Assembly: GCF_032393985.1 (NCBI RefSeq)
Contig: NZ_CP135918.1
Span: forward strand, 2,170,001-2,234,000
DNA from: Fischerella sp. JS2
Lineage (GTDB): Bacteria > Cyanobacteriota > Cyanobacteriia > Cyanobacteriales > Nostocaceae
DNA: 64,000 nt
Reading direction: 5' to 3'
The notes under the pieces were generated by a model that was not told the DNA's origin, ran no database searches, and worked only from the letters and a program-made list of their open reading frames with translations. Within the stretch, counting starts at the first letter, position 1, and every line of letters begins with the position of its first letter. Shown here piece by piece: positions 53,737 to 62,914 of this stretch. The position numbers and the translations under genes are program-made.

Positions 53737-53952
53737 TTATTCCTTTATTTTCTCAAGGGCATCTGGTTTATGAGCAGCTTGTTTGCCTGTTTTATCACTT
53801 TCAACTAAGTATTCTGGATTCTCTTGAGAAGCTGCTACGTGATGTCCTTTGATTTCTGTGGATGAGGTGAGTTTCTTTTTAATTTCACCAGTAGTTTCAC
53901 CTTGAGATGTATTCCACTTTACTTTATCTCCTCTTTTAAATTCTTCAGTCAT
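53737..53952 (-). CDS. DUF2945 (Tudor-like, hypervirulence-associated) protein
   Basis: 71 residues. FKRGDKVKWNTSQGETTGEIKKKL and ASQENPEYLVESDKTGKQAAHKPDAL match DUF2945, a small SH3/Tudor-like barrel. Function is unknown. Starts a two-gene unit with DUF3140, 10 bases apart. Confidence 0.9.
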   Translation of the reverse strand: MTEEFKRGDKVKWNTSQGETTGEIKKKLTSSTEIKGHHVAASQENPEYLVESDKTGKQAAHKPDALEKIKE

Positions 53953-54376
53953 AGATTATGCCCTTATTAATTTTTTACTTTTACTAATTATGTTGAGAAA
54001 TATAAAGCAATTAATCAGTCTATTGATAGAAAAATAAGAAACAATATAGATTGCAATCAATAAAATATTCTCGGCTAATGTCTTGTATGTTTGCTGTAAG
54101 CGATCGCATTTACAGAGGATTTGTCAACTGTAAGGCATCAGTTTATAAGGTATGAAGTTGATGGCGCGATCGCAATCAACAAAATACAAGTATAATTCGC
54201 TACTTGTTCATGAAATAAAAATCAGCATAAATATATTTAACTATTTTCACATTTAAATAATGTTATTTTTACTGATATATCTGAGTATGATTCCGAAATG
54301 CTACAAATAAAAGTTGTAGCTGTTTATATCCCCACAACAGTGGGATTTACGCTTTTTAATTATTCACGCACTTTTT
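53953..54376. other. Spacer upstream of COP23 copy 2
   Basis: AT-rich, includes two HIP1-related sites. I saw no gene, RNA or clear promoter. Confidence 0.6.
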
Positions 54377-54919
54377 ATGAGCAGTAGTAGTTCCGTATTG
54401 ACAAAAGTTGCGAGAGTTTCTGGTATTGCTTTGCTGACAGCATCTACCACAGCTGCAATTACCTATCAGCCTAGTTATGCCAGTGGTACAACCTTCTTTT
54501 GTGCTGTTAGCAAAGGTTATCCGACGACATTTGCCAAGACTAACAATGGAAGGAAAATACCAATGATTCGCTGGGTTCCGAACAATTACTTCTCCTCTAA
54601 GTTATCTCCTGTACAACGCTGTAGAGAAGTATCGGATAGATTTCAAAGAAGCTATGATAACGGTACTCTCAAAACCATTATTTCTGGTACGTTGAATAAA
54701 CAACCTGTTGTATGTGCTGCTGCCACCACATATGATATTTGCAATAACAGTAATCTATTATTTACTCTCAAGCGTGGTACTAATGCTAAACAGGCTGTGG
54801 AAAGGCTGTTAGATCGTAATGGTTTAGCGGCGGGGAGAATACTTAATCAAAATAGTGATAATACCCAAATTTATGTTGATTTTGATACGTATCTCAACAG
54901 TGTTAAGCCTGAACCATAA
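54377..54919 (+). CDS. COP23 domain protein, copy 2
   Basis: 180 residues. Signal segment at about 12-35 ends in PSYASG. The mature domain reads TTFFCAVSKGYPTTFAKTNNG, IPMIRWVPNNYFSSKLSPVQRCREVSDRFQRSYDNGTL, KQPVVCAA and NSNLLFTLKRG, close to copy 1. Four cysteines are conserved between the copies, fitting an exported disulfide protein. It is a single gene here, unlike copy 1, which is paired with a protease. Terminator follows. Confidence 0.85.
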   Translation: MSSSSSVLTKVARVSGIALLTASTTAAITYQPSYASGTTFFCAVSKGYPTTFAKTNNGRKIPMIRWVPNNYFSSKLSPVQRCREVSDRFQRSYDNGTLKTIISGTLNKQPVVCAAATTYDICNNSNLLFTLKRGTNAKQAVERLLDRNGLAAGRILNQNSDNTQIYVDFDTYLNSVKPEP

Positions 54920-54960
54920 GTTTATACCTGTTCTTAGGTTACAGTAATGAATGTGGTGAT

Positions 54961-55004
54961 AAAGGCTTTGCTATCTGGGCTTCCCAGAGGTAAAGCCTTT
55001 TATG
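54961..55004 (+). terminator. Rho-independent terminator after COP23 copy 2
   Basis: AAAGGCTTT pairs with AAAGCCTTT (54992-55000), with an inner stem CTGGG/CCCAG; T-rich tail follows. Confidence 0.75.
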
Positions 55005-55278
55005 TTGGGTTCACAGTGCGCCTTAGAATTTATGATACTAGCTTGAAAATAAGGCAGAGGGCAGATGGCAGAGGGCATAAGGGATAAGAATTTTCATGTT
55101 TGGTTATGTATCCGACTAAAATCGCTATATTCTTTCCCTGTTAAGAGTTCCCTTGCCTAAATAGATAATTTATTTTGCACGACTACTTATTAACACACAT
55201 CAGAGTTTGACAGTTCGTCTTTTGACAGGAGGTGAATATTTAGCTTAAAGTTCCCTATGGAACAAAATCAGCTTTAGC

Positions 55279-56493
55279 ATGTTAGATTTGTGGCTGCTCG
55301 TAACCTTAGGGTTCTTGGGAAGTTTTGGACATTGCTTAGGGATGTGTGGCCCTTTGGCTGTGGCTTTTTCTTTGTCTCATCAACAAGAAGCTGGTAACTG
55401 GCGGCAGCAAATCAAATTTCACACTCTGCTAAATTTGGGACGAATGCTGAGTTATACCCTAGTTGGTGCAGGGATTGGGGTACTGGGTTCTGTATTACTT
55501 GCTAGTGGTCAAATCGCAGGAGTTGGTAGCCAATTACGGCAGTGGATAGCAATTATCACTGGTATTATGTTGATTTGGTTTGGGTTAGGACACATCAAAC
55601 CCGACTTCTTGCCGCGAATCCCAGTGTTACATCCTTTATTACAGGGAAGTTTGCACAACCGCTTGAGTAGCGCAATGGTCAAACTTTCCTCACAAAACAG
55701 TTGGTGGACACCAGCAGCTTTAGGCATGACTTGGGGTTTTATGCCCTGTGGTTTCTTGTATGTTGCCCAAATTAAAGCTGCGGAAACTGGTAATTTGTGG
55801 ATGGGTGCAGCAACAATGCTGGCTTTTGGTTTGGGAACTTTGCCGATGATGTTGGGTGTAGGTGTGTTTACATCTGTATTGAGTAAAGACAGACGCAGTC
55901 AATTGTTTCGTTTGGGTGGTTGGGTAACTCTCACCATTGGTGTGCTGACACTGCTGCGGACTGGGGACACTATGGCAGATTATACCGGACATGCGGCACT
56001 GATCTTGTTAATGCTAGCACTTGTTGCTCGTCCGATAAGTTACTTGTGGGCAGCACCTTTACGTTATCGTCGTGCTTTAGGGGTAGGTGCTTTTGTACTT
56101 GCCGTTGTCCACGCTGTCCACATGATGGAACACTCGTTGCAATGGAATCTTGATGCTTTTTGGTTCTTACCACCTGATTTTCAGTTGGGTATGACTGCGG
56201 GTGCTATGGCGTTGGTATTGATGACTCCTGCTGCTGTAACGAGTTTTGATTCGTTGCAAAAGTCTTTAGGTAAGCGCTGGCGACAGATTCATTTACTGGC
56301 TATACCAGCCTTACTGTTGAGTGCTATGCATACTGTGATGATTGGTTCCCATTATTTGGGAAATAAATTAACGACAATACTCTTGGGAATAATTACTCTG
56401 GGGGTATTGCTAATAAGAACCAAATTTTTTTGGTCAATATTATCCTTAGAAAAGTTTTATGTATCTGTTAGTAAATCAAACCGTGTTGAATGA
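55279..56493 (+). CDS. TauE/SafE-like (DsbD-type) membrane protein with C-terminal extension
   Basis: 404 residues, about ten helices. The N-terminal half has FGHCLGMCGPLAVAFSL near 16-32 and MTWGFMPCGFLYVAQ near 149-163, paired cysteines in helices as in CcdA/DsbD-type and sulfite-exporter TauE/SafE-like proteins. The C-terminal half adds four helices with VHAVHMMEHSLQW and HLLAIPALLLSAMHTVMIG, histidines that might bind heme or metal. Likely moves reducing equivalents or a metal across the membrane; the exact cargo is unknown. Ribosome site AGGAGGTG is 50 bases upstream, too far for this start. Confidence 0.78.
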   Translation: MLDLWLLVTLGFLGSFGHCLGMCGPLAVAFSLSHQQEAGNWRQQIKFHTLLNLGRMLSYTLVGAGIGVLGSVLLASGQIAGVGSQLRQWIAIITGIMLIWFGLGHIKPDFLPRIPVLHPLLQGSLHNRLSSAMVKLSSQNSWWTPAALGMTWGFMPCGFLYVAQIKAAETGNLWMGAATMLAFGLGTLPMMLGVGVFTSVLSKDRRSQLFRLGGWVTLTIGVLTLLRTGDTMADYTGHAALILLMLALVARPISYLWAAPLRYRRALGVGAFVLAVVHAVHMMEHSLQWNLDAFWFLPPDFQLGMTAGAMALVLMTPAAVTSFDSLQKSLGKRWRQIHLLAIPALLLSAMHTVMIGSHYLGNKLTTILLGIITLGVLLIRTKFFWSILSLEKFYVSVSKSNRVE

Positions 56494-56550
56494 CAAAATT
56501 ATGGATGCGATCGCTTGATTTTTTTAGAGAAAGTAAACAAAAGACCCCAA

Positions 56551-56946
56551 CTATTGAAAATTTAACTCAAATGTAGTACCTTCCAGTTTTGAATTAGGAT
56601 ATGTTTCAACATAAGTTTTGATGATTTGTTGAAAAGCCTCTGCATAGCTCAATGCTGCTGCTAACTGTTCCCAACTGGGAGTGCGAGAAAATTTAATTCC
56701 TCGCTCTTTAGCTACTTTACGACAAGCACGGTAAGAACCATACTGTTTAAGTAACTGGGCTTTATCAATTATCTTTGGTGTAGAAGGTAAAGCTGCAAGA
56801 GGCGGTTCGTCAATCTGTAAGCTCTGCTGTTGCAGTTCATTAACAGCAACCTGTGCAACTGTGTAGATGGCTGCGGAATTGTGCAGCTCATGAAGCTGAT
56901 TTTCTTTTAGATCCTCTAGTAATTGAGTGATTCGTTTTTTACCCAT
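56551..56946 (-). CDS. Conserved hypothetical protein
   Basis: 131 residues, soluble. I recognise no domain. The N-terminus is helical (ITQLLEDLKENQLHELHNSA). The middle has LLKQYGSYRACRKVAKERGIKFSRTPSWEQLAAALSYAEAF, which could be a helix-turn-helix-like or short alpha-helical fold. It follows the coiled-coil protein gene by 6 bases on the same strand, so they are co-transcribed and probably work together. Confidence 0.7.
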   Translation of the reverse strand: MGKKRITQLLEDLKENQLHELHNSAAIYTVAQVAVNELQQQSLQIDEPPLAALPSTPKIIDKAQLLKQYGSYRACRKVAKERGIKFSRTPSWEQLAAALSYAEAFQQIIKTYVETYPNSKLEGTTFELNFQ

Positions 56947-56952
56947 AAGTTT

Positions 56953-57561
56953 TTACTTATCTAAAAGAGAGCGTCCTTGTGAAGCAGGATCTGTATGCAT
57001 TTGTGGTTTTTCTTTGTACTCCTCATCTGCATCAACGTTACCAGGAAGATAGGATTGGGAGACATTTGTAACTTTCAGTGGTTCTGTTTCCTCACCTTTA
57101 TCCTCACGCCACCATAGTACAATTGCTTTGATTGCTTGTAGGAACTTGAAGAATCGACTAGGAACAGATAAATAACTCCAGTAAACTTTTTCTGAATTAT
57201 CAACATCTGAGACAGAATCAAACGCTGTTGAAAGTTGGTCTAAATGTCCAGCCATCGAAGCGATTTCACGCTCTAGGTCTGTCACAATCTGTCGATTATT
57301 AGAAGCAAGCTGTTCTTTTTCTAGTTTGAGTTGGCTAATCATAACTTGTAGACGTTCTACGTCTGCTTTTAAGCGCAAGGTAGATTGTTTATGTTCTTCA
57401 TTTCTACGGAGTAGTTGTGAGCGACTGCGATTTGTGAAAATAAGACAATCTCGCATTTCTTTGTACAATTGATCTGCCTGTGAGTGACTAAGGCTTTCAA
57501 TAGTCTTAGGAAACTCTGTAGCGGAGCGAAAACGAGCAGACGATTGATTCTGGCCAGTCAT
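56953..57561 (-). CDS. Coiled-coil hypothetical protein
   Basis: 202 residues. A long coiled coil at about 50-115 (LLRRNEEHKQSTLRLKADV and RLQVMISQLKLEKEQLASN, then DLEREIASMAGHL) is followed by a hydrophobic patch FFKFLQAIKAIVLWW at about 137-151 that may associate with the membrane. The C-terminus is charged. No family recognised. First gene of a two-gene unit with the 131-residue protein, in a HisZ-containing reverse-strand region. Confidence 0.72.
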   Translation of the reverse strand: MTGQNQSSARFRSATEFPKTIESLSHSQADQLYKEMRDCLIFTNRSRSQLLRRNEEHKQSTLRLKADVERLQVMISQLKLEKEQLASNNRQIVTDLEREIASMAGHLDQLSTAFDSVSDVDNSEKVYWSYLSVPSRFFKFLQAIKAIVLWWREDKGEETEPLKVTNVSQSYLPGNVDADEEYKEKPQMHTDPASQGRSLLDK

Positions 57562-57692
57562 AGTGTTATTGAATTAAACCCTTAAATTTGCATTACCATT
57601 AAATATTTGGTTGTAATTATAGATTCACTGCTGAAGGGCAAAGTTTCGGAAAAACTTTCCCTTTACCCTTTACTCAAACTCTTGCAAGAGTT

Positions 57693-58904
57693 CTAATTAT
57701 TTGACTCTATTTTTGTTGAGCCATCAGCTTTCACCCAAGCGATCTGAGCAATAGAGCGATCGCGTGCATATTGGCGAATTGCTTCGGCGTCTCGTCCTCC
57801 CAAATCCATTTCTACTCGCACTAGATGAGTAGAGTTACGGAGTTTTTGGGCGTAGGCAAAAGCAGCACCATAGGCATGATGGTTTTCTGCTACAACTAAA
57901 CAGTGAGTAGGCGGTGTAGTTTGCGGTAGTTGCTGAGAAAAAGAAAGAGCCTGATATAAATCTTCAATAAATAACGCAAAACCAATACCCGGAATATTCT
58001 CGCCTTGGGGGTGATACTGTCCTAAAAGCTGGTCATAACGGCCACCACGCCCTAATACTCTTGCTCCGGCTTCGGTATTACTAACTACTTCAAAAGAAAT
58101 GCCAGTATAGTAGTCGAAGGTTTGAATCAGGCTCAAATCTAGAATTAATGGGAAATTTGCCTGATTTTCTAGTAATTCAACCAAGGATTTCAGGTTATTC
58201 ACCGCCTCTTGTTGGGGAACATCTAAATCCAGGCTACTTACTTTTTGTAAAACATCAGCACTGTTGCCCCGCAAATCCATGATTATTCTGGCACGGGAAC
58301 GTAATTCTTCAGTTAGGGGTAAATTGTCGATCGCAACTCTGTCAAGATGGGCGATCGCATTGCGGACTTGGTTGCGTAAGTTAGCAGGAAATGCCTGCAA
58401 CAGCGATTGGGTAACTCCTGCTTCGCCCAAAATTAAATGCCAGTGGTTAATCGAGAGTGCTTGCAAACAATCTGCTACTAACAGCAATACCTCTATATCA
58501 GCCACTAAGCCACCACCACCTAATAACTCTACCCCAGCTTGATAAAATTCCTGCGGTTGATTGCGCCGATAATCCGAAGTGCGTTGGAAAACATTGGTAT
58601 TGTAGTATAGACGCTGGGGATAGGTAACTCCTGCCATACGAGTGACAGCCGTACGAGCGATTGAGGCTGTCAGTTCTGGACGCAGCCCCAATTCTTCGTC
58701 TTCAACATTTTGCAATTGAATTACAGTTGAACGTTGAATAGCACCCCCCGCCATCAGCGTATCTATCCGCTCTAACGTTGAGGTGATAATTCTGTGGTAT
58801 CCCCAGCGGTGAAATACCTGCTGTAGCCTGTTTTCTATCCAGCATTTCTGAGCTACATCAAGGGGCAATAGATCCCTAGCTCCCGCTGGTGGTTGATACA
58901 CCAT
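57693..58904 (-). CDS. hisZ: ATP phosphoribosyltransferase regulatory subunit
   Basis: HisRS-like protein that activates the short form of HisG in histidine synthesis. 403 residues starting PPAGARDLLPLDVAQK. Class II synthetase-like motifs: ERIDTLMAGG, LRPELTASIARTAVTRM (motif 2 region), QRTSDYRRNQPQEFYQAG, and GGRYDQLLGQYHP with FDYYTGISFEV. It lacks the anticodon domain length of HisRS, as expected for HisZ. hisG is not in the window. The last codons include a Lys-Ile-Glu-Ser-Asn-Asn tail. Confidence 0.93.
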   Translation of the reverse strand: MVYQPPAGARDLLPLDVAQKCWIENRLQQVFHRWGYHRIITSTLERIDTLMAGGAIQRSTVIQLQNVEDEELGLRPELTASIARTAVTRMAGVTYPQRLYYNTNVFQRTSDYRRNQPQEFYQAGVELLGGGGLVADIEVLLLVADCLQALSINHWHLILGEAGVTQSLLQAFPANLRNQVRNAIAHLDRVAIDNLPLTEELRSRARIIMDLRGNSADVLQKVSSLDLDVPQQEAVNNLKSLVELLENQANFPLILDLSLIQTFDYYTGISFEVVSNTEAGARVLGRGGRYDQLLGQYHPQGENIPGIGFALFIEDLYQALSFSQQLPQTTPPTHCLVVAENHHAYGAAFAYAQKLRNSTHLVRVEMDLGGRDAEAIRQYARDRSIAQIAWVKADGSTKIESNN

Positions 58905-59124
58905 GAACCCTCCGTTATATTAGTCCCGTTTTGCTGCAACATCTCCTCGTATATCGGATAATATTATCTGATTTGAACGCGGCTAGAAATATTCGTCTCC
59001 AGCACCTTGCTGCTGGTGGAAAATTTCCGAGTAGCGTGTCAGGCTCAGCTGGTGTATCGTCTCAAAGCGAAGGTTATGGGTAAGCTGCCCTTATCATGCG
59101 ATCGCACAATCGCGCAAGTCGCTG

Positions 59125-60081
59125 TCATTTTTTCTTCCCACCAAACAAACCTCCAAACAAACCGCCACCTCCCGACTTATCTGGTTGCTTACTTGCAGCG
59201 TTAGGAGATGAGGTCGCTTTAGAGTTACTAGGTTGTAGCCCTAAAGCCTTTTCTATTTTTGGTTTCCATGTCAACGCTACTTGATCTTTAGGGTCTAATT
59301 TTAGGGCGTTATCGAAGTGAATTTTTGCCATTTTCAGCTGATTCTGTTTCACATATACCAGTGCAATCAGACTATGACAGCGACTATTTTTAGGCTCTAG
59401 CTTCAGAGCATCTTGCAACTCTACCTTGGCTTGGGCAAATTGGTTTTTGTCAATTAAAGTTTGAGCGCGACGCAGATACTGTTCTGCTGCTGAATCTTCT
59501 TTGGCTGGTGCTGGTGGGGGTGGAGGTGCAGCTGCTGTATTTGGCTTTAGTGTACTGGAGTTAACGATGGATTTAGCAGGCGGCGGTGGCGTTGAGACTG
59601 CTTTGCCAGCACTCCGCATGAGGTAAACTAAATTCAATTCACTGATTTGAGCAATGACTTCAATTGATTGCTGCAAAGAATCATATTGAGTTGCTGCAAT
59701 TTTGGCGATCGCAACTTTATAGGCTTGTTCTACATTAGATATACTTACTAATTGTTTTGCAACATCAGTAGTTAGTTCCACCGAAGCAGATTCTTGGAAT
59801 AAACGCTTGCCCATCTGCGACAGAACTATAACGTATTCTGTATAATTTTTTTCTTGAGATAATTTCTCGTAAGCAGGGTTAACTAACTTTGACAACAACT
59901 CGCTTGCTAGCTGTTTTTCCATTTTACTAGACATAGCAGAACTATCCGGGTGCAGGCGGCGGGCTATTTTCAGATAACGTTTGCGGATATCTTTAGTATC
60001 TGTATTGATTGGTACACCTAAAATTGCGTGGTAGTCTATGAAATCATATCTAAACAATCCACGATCTATTTTAAAAGACAT
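59125..60081 (-). CDS. J-domain protein with TPR repeats
   Basis: 318 residues. The DnaJ domain at about 15-80 (DYHAILGVPINTDTKDIRKRYLKIA and RRLHPDSS with HPD at 44-46) would stimulate an Hsp70 ATPase. A Pro/Ala-rich linker (about 163-195) joins to a tetratricopeptide region at about 197-275 with two repeats (YLRRAQTLIDKNQFAQAKVE). The C-terminus is glycine-rich, GGGLFGGLFGGKKK. Cytosolic. A possible partner of the Hsp70-like gene at 25761 in the window, but that is only a suggestion. Confidence 0.88.
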   Translation of the reverse strand: MSFKIDRGLFRYDFIDYHAILGVPINTDTKDIRKRYLKIARRLHPDSSAMSSKMEKQLASELLSKLVNPAYEKLSQEKNYTEYVIVLSQMGKRLFQESASVELTTDVAKQLVSISNVEQAYKVAIAKIAATQYDSLQQSIEVIAQISELNLVYLMRSAGKAVSTPPPPAKSIVNSSTLKPNTAAAPPPPPAPAKEDSAAEQYLRRAQTLIDKNQFAQAKVELQDALKLEPKNSRCHSLIALVYVKQNQLKMAKIHFDNALKLDPKDQVALTWKPKIEKALGLQPSNSKATSSPNAASKQPDKSGGGGLFGGLFGGKKK

Positions 60082-60299
60082 AGAGCAGTTTTATACCAAA
60101 AGATATGTGATTCTTACTAGTTTATCTTCAGTACTAAGCTTACCTGCAAGAGTTTTTTTCCTTACTCCTTTATATACATCTCGACTAATGACACAAAGAA
60201 CATACTCATACCTGTACTTTTACCCACGGGTTTGATTGTAAAGAATGGATCGAAGCTGCGCTGTTGAATCTGTTCAAAGATACCAGGGTCATTGTCAGC

Positions 60300-60545
60300 G
60301 ATCGCGCAATTCCCAAATCTCGGCTAGGAACTAATGTTGGTTATTGGTTGGTAGTTAGTGGTTAGTGGGTAGAGACGCGAGGAACATCGCCTCTGTACAT
60401 TAGTAGTTAGTGGTTAGTAGTTTATTACTCCTCATACTCCACCCTTACCTTAAGCCACGCAGGGCGCGTCTACACACTCCCCGCCTTCCCCACCTCCCCA
60501 TTGCCCCTAATCCCCTCCAGGGGACCGGTGAGTTCCCCATTACCC
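60300..60545. repeat. Repeat cluster upstream of the inositol-phosphatase stop
   Basis: TTAGTGGTTAG-type repeats, palindromic GTAGAGACGCGAGG..CCTCTGTAC at 60370-60399, and the unit CTTACCTTAAGCC..GCAGGGCGCGTCTAC at 60442-60472 shared with 10212-10312. Confidence 0.7.
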
Positions 60546-60556
60546 CAATTGCCTAT

Positions 60557-61369
60557 TTACTTCCAAGCAGACCAAGGTGGAACTTGCTGGAGTTCCTGAC
60601 TAAGAATTTCGTGAATATATCCATTTGTCGCCAAAATTCTACCTGACTCAATTTTTATCGGAGTGCGATCATAAGCAGTGACTTTTCCGCCAGCTTCACG
60701 CACTATAATAATCCCTGCTGCAATATCCCAAGGAGAAAGACCCCGTTCCCAGTAACCATCAAGACGTCCACAGGCTACATAAGCTAAATCAAGGGATGCA
60801 GATCCACTACGTCGTACTCCTTGGGTAAGGTGAGTGAAGTGACAAAATTCTGCGTAATTGTTATCAGAAGTTTCACGGCGATCATAAGCAAATCCCGTCA
60901 CCAGTAGACTTTTACCTAATTCAGAAGTGTCTGAAACTTTGATTGGACGGCGGTTACGAGTTGCACCCAAATTTTGGGCTGCACGAAATAGTTCGTCATG
61001 AAAAGGGTCATAAATAACACCTACTTGCGGAACACCATTGATTAGTAACCCGATAGAAACAGCAAAAAACGGGTATTGATGAGCGAAGTTTGTTGTACCA
61101 TCTAAAGGATCAATCGTCCAAAGAAACTTATTTTCTTGATTTCCCAGTTTCCCAGATTCTTCTGTAAGAATGGCATGATCAGCAAAGTGACGACCCAAAA
61201 CTTGTAAAATGACTTCTTCTGAAGCTTTATCCGCGACAGTAACTAAGTCGCCAGGTCGTCCTTTTTCGGTAATTGCGTCTTCTACCTTTCCCAAGTAACC
61301 TTGCAAAACTGCACCAGCAGCTAGCGCCGCTTCTGTGGCAACATCTAGAAAAATTTGTAGATTAGTCAT
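60557..61369 (-). CDS. Inositol monophosphatase family protein
   Basis: 270 residues with the metal-dependent phosphatase motifs: GDLVTVADKASEEVI, LTEESG (about 69-74), IDPLDGTTNFAH (about 86-97, metal-binding D87 and D90), GVIYDPFHDELFRA and LSPWDIAAGIIIVREAGG (catalytic Asp). Cytosolic. SuhB-type inositol-1-phosphatase is the default annotation; cyanobacterial members may also act on histidinol phosphate, fructose bisphosphate or PAP, which cannot be told from motifs. Divergent from ureG. Confidence 0.9.
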   Translation of the reverse strand: MTNLQIFLDVATEAALAAGAVLQGYLGKVEDAITEKGRPGDLVTVADKASEEVILQVLGRHFADHAILTEESGKLGNQENKFLWTIDPLDGTTNFAHQYPFFAVSIGLLINGVPQVGVIYDPFHDELFRAAQNLGATRNRRPIKVSDTSELGKSLLVTGFAYDRRETSDNNYAEFCHFTHLTQGVRRSGSASLDLAYVACGRLDGYWERGLSPWDIAAGIIIVREAGGKVTAYDRTPIKIESGRILATNGYIHEILSQELQQVPPWSAWK

Positions 61370-61546
61370 TGGTCAACAGTCAAGGGTCCATTGTCAATAG
61401 TCAAGGGTCAATAGTCAACAGTCAAGGGTCAAAACTACTAACTACTGTATGGGTACACAGCTATGTGTTCCTACTACTAACAACTAACAACTAATGTACA
61501 GAGGCGATGTTCCTCGCGTCTGTACCCACTAACCACTAACAAAATT
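61370..61546. repeat. Repeat-filled spacer between phosphatase gene and ureG
   Basis: GTCAAGGGTCAATAGTCAAC-type heptamer repeats at 61375-61430, then ACTAACAACTAAC units and a palindromic repeat (TGTACAGAGGCGATGTTCC..TCGCGTCTGTAC) at 61495-61525 just upstream of ureG. Confidence 0.75.
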
Positions 61547-62143
61547 ATGAATGCTTTTCGAGTCGGAGTTGCCGGGCCTGTAGGATCGGGAAAAACTGCT
61601 TTAGTCGATGCTTTGTGTAAAGCGATGCGTGATCAATACCACATTGCGGTGGTGACTAATGATATTTATACACAGGAAGATGCACAGTTTTTGGTACGTT
61701 CTCAAGCTTTAAGTGGCGATCGCATTATCGGTGTAGAGACTGGCGGTTGTCCTCACACTGCTATCCGGGAAGATGCTTCCATGAATTTAGCAGCAGTTGA
61801 ACAGTTAGAAGCGCGTTTTTCTGATTTGGATTTAGTTTTTTTAGAAAGTGGCGGCGATAATTTAGCTGCTACTTTTAGCCCCGAATTAGTAGATTTAACA
61901 ATTTACGTTATCGATGTTGCTGCTGGTGATAAAATTCCTCGCAAAGGTGGTCCTGGCATTACTAAATCTGATTTGTTGGTAATTAATAAAACTGATTTAG
62001 CTCCCTATGTTGGTGCAGATTTAAGTGTAATGGAAAGGGATGCCAAAAAAATGCGCGGTGATAAACCCTTTATTTTTACAAATTTAAAAACAAAAACAGG
62101 TTTAGCAGATGTAATTGAATTCGTGACTAAAAATATTTGTTAG
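61547..62143 (+). CDS. ureG: Urease accessory GTPase
   Basis: 198 residues. P-loop GPVGSGKT at about 10-17, the nickel-site [14 protein letters not shown] (Cys-Pro-His motif) near 67-80, [17 protein letters not shown] and [13 protein letters not shown]. It delivers nickel to urease with UreE, UreF and UreH/D. None of those, nor structural urease genes, lie in the window. Cyanobacterial urease genes are commonly scattered, so this is not odd. A repeat-filled spacer lies directly before it. Confidence 0.96.
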   Translation: MNAFRVGVAGPVGSGKTALVDALCKAMRDQYHIAVVTNDIYTQEDAQFLVRSQALSGDRIIGVETGGCPHTAIREDASMNLAAVEQLEARFSDLDLVFLESGGDNLAATFSPELVDLTIYVIDVAAGDKIPRKGGPGITKSDLLVINKTDLAPYVGADLSVMERDAKKMRGDKPFIFTNLKTKTGLADVIEFVTKNIC

Positions 62144-62263
62144 TGCTTAGGAATCAGTTAACAGTTAACAGGGAGTAATAGAATTTGATAACTGATAACT
62201 GAAATACACCCCACACTCCCCACCTCCCTACCTCAATCTGTACCAGATAAACTTCAAGTAAAG

Positions 62264-62524
62264 TTGCCATTACTCGCACCTTTTTTAATAATGTTAGTTT
62301 TAACGAGGTTAGGTGGAGTTTGTGCAGCACCAACGCTGTATCTGAAAACAAATCGTAACTGGCGGTTATTTGGTGCAATATTGCTAGTAATTGCTGCTCT
62401 AATTTTTGTTTTTGTCGGTTATCTTGCTACTGGAATCATCTTGCAGAATATTCTAATTAGAAACCATTACCAATGCGAATGCCATAAGGGGATAGCCAGA
62501 ATAGCGATCGCGCTGGCAGTATAA
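62264..62524 (+). CDS. Possible small membrane protein
   Basis: Up to 86 residues from a TTG at 62264; an ATG at 62291 gives 77. Two hydrophobic stretches (APFLIMLVLTRLGGVC; RLFGAILLVIAALIFVFVGYL) suggest two membrane helices. No family recognised. Lies 120 bases after ureG. It could equally be a chance hydrophobic frame in AT-rich DNA. Confidence 0.35.
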   Translation: MPLLAPFLIMLVLTRLGGVCAAPTLYLKTNRNWRLFGAILLVIAALIFVFVGYLATGIILQNILIRNHYQCECHKGIARIAIALAV

Positions 62525-62914
62525 AGTTCTCTTTTATGAAAATTTCCTGATTTTTATCAGGGTAATTTAACAAAAAATTTACATTGAGAACGTACTATTA
62601 TGGCTTTCACAACCGATAAAAAATTTTTTCCTATTTTTTCTAGATTTGCTACCTAATTTATAAGCTTTTGGGGTGTAATCTCAAGATACATATATCATCA
62701 GGGCAAAATTTAACACTCGTTCCGAATGGAGTATGAAGCCACTTCAATTTGGAATTTATAGTTCGGAATTCGGAGTTACTTTGATCATTAATTACCAGTA
62801 AAACTCTGAGCCAATTTACGAGCGAAGTATTGAGATGACAATTTTTTCTAAAAAAATTATCAGTAAATGCTTTGCCCCTACTACTACATCTAGGCACATT
62901 AAGGAATAAATCAC
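62525..62914. other. AT-rich spacer before the pentapeptide-repeat gene
   Basis: Nothing convincing; one long reverse frame here has no family features. Confidence 0.6.

Noticed and set aside
62658-62897. 79-codon reverse frame before the pentapeptide-repeat gene
   Set aside because: No family features, and it lies in the presumed promoter region of the forward gene.
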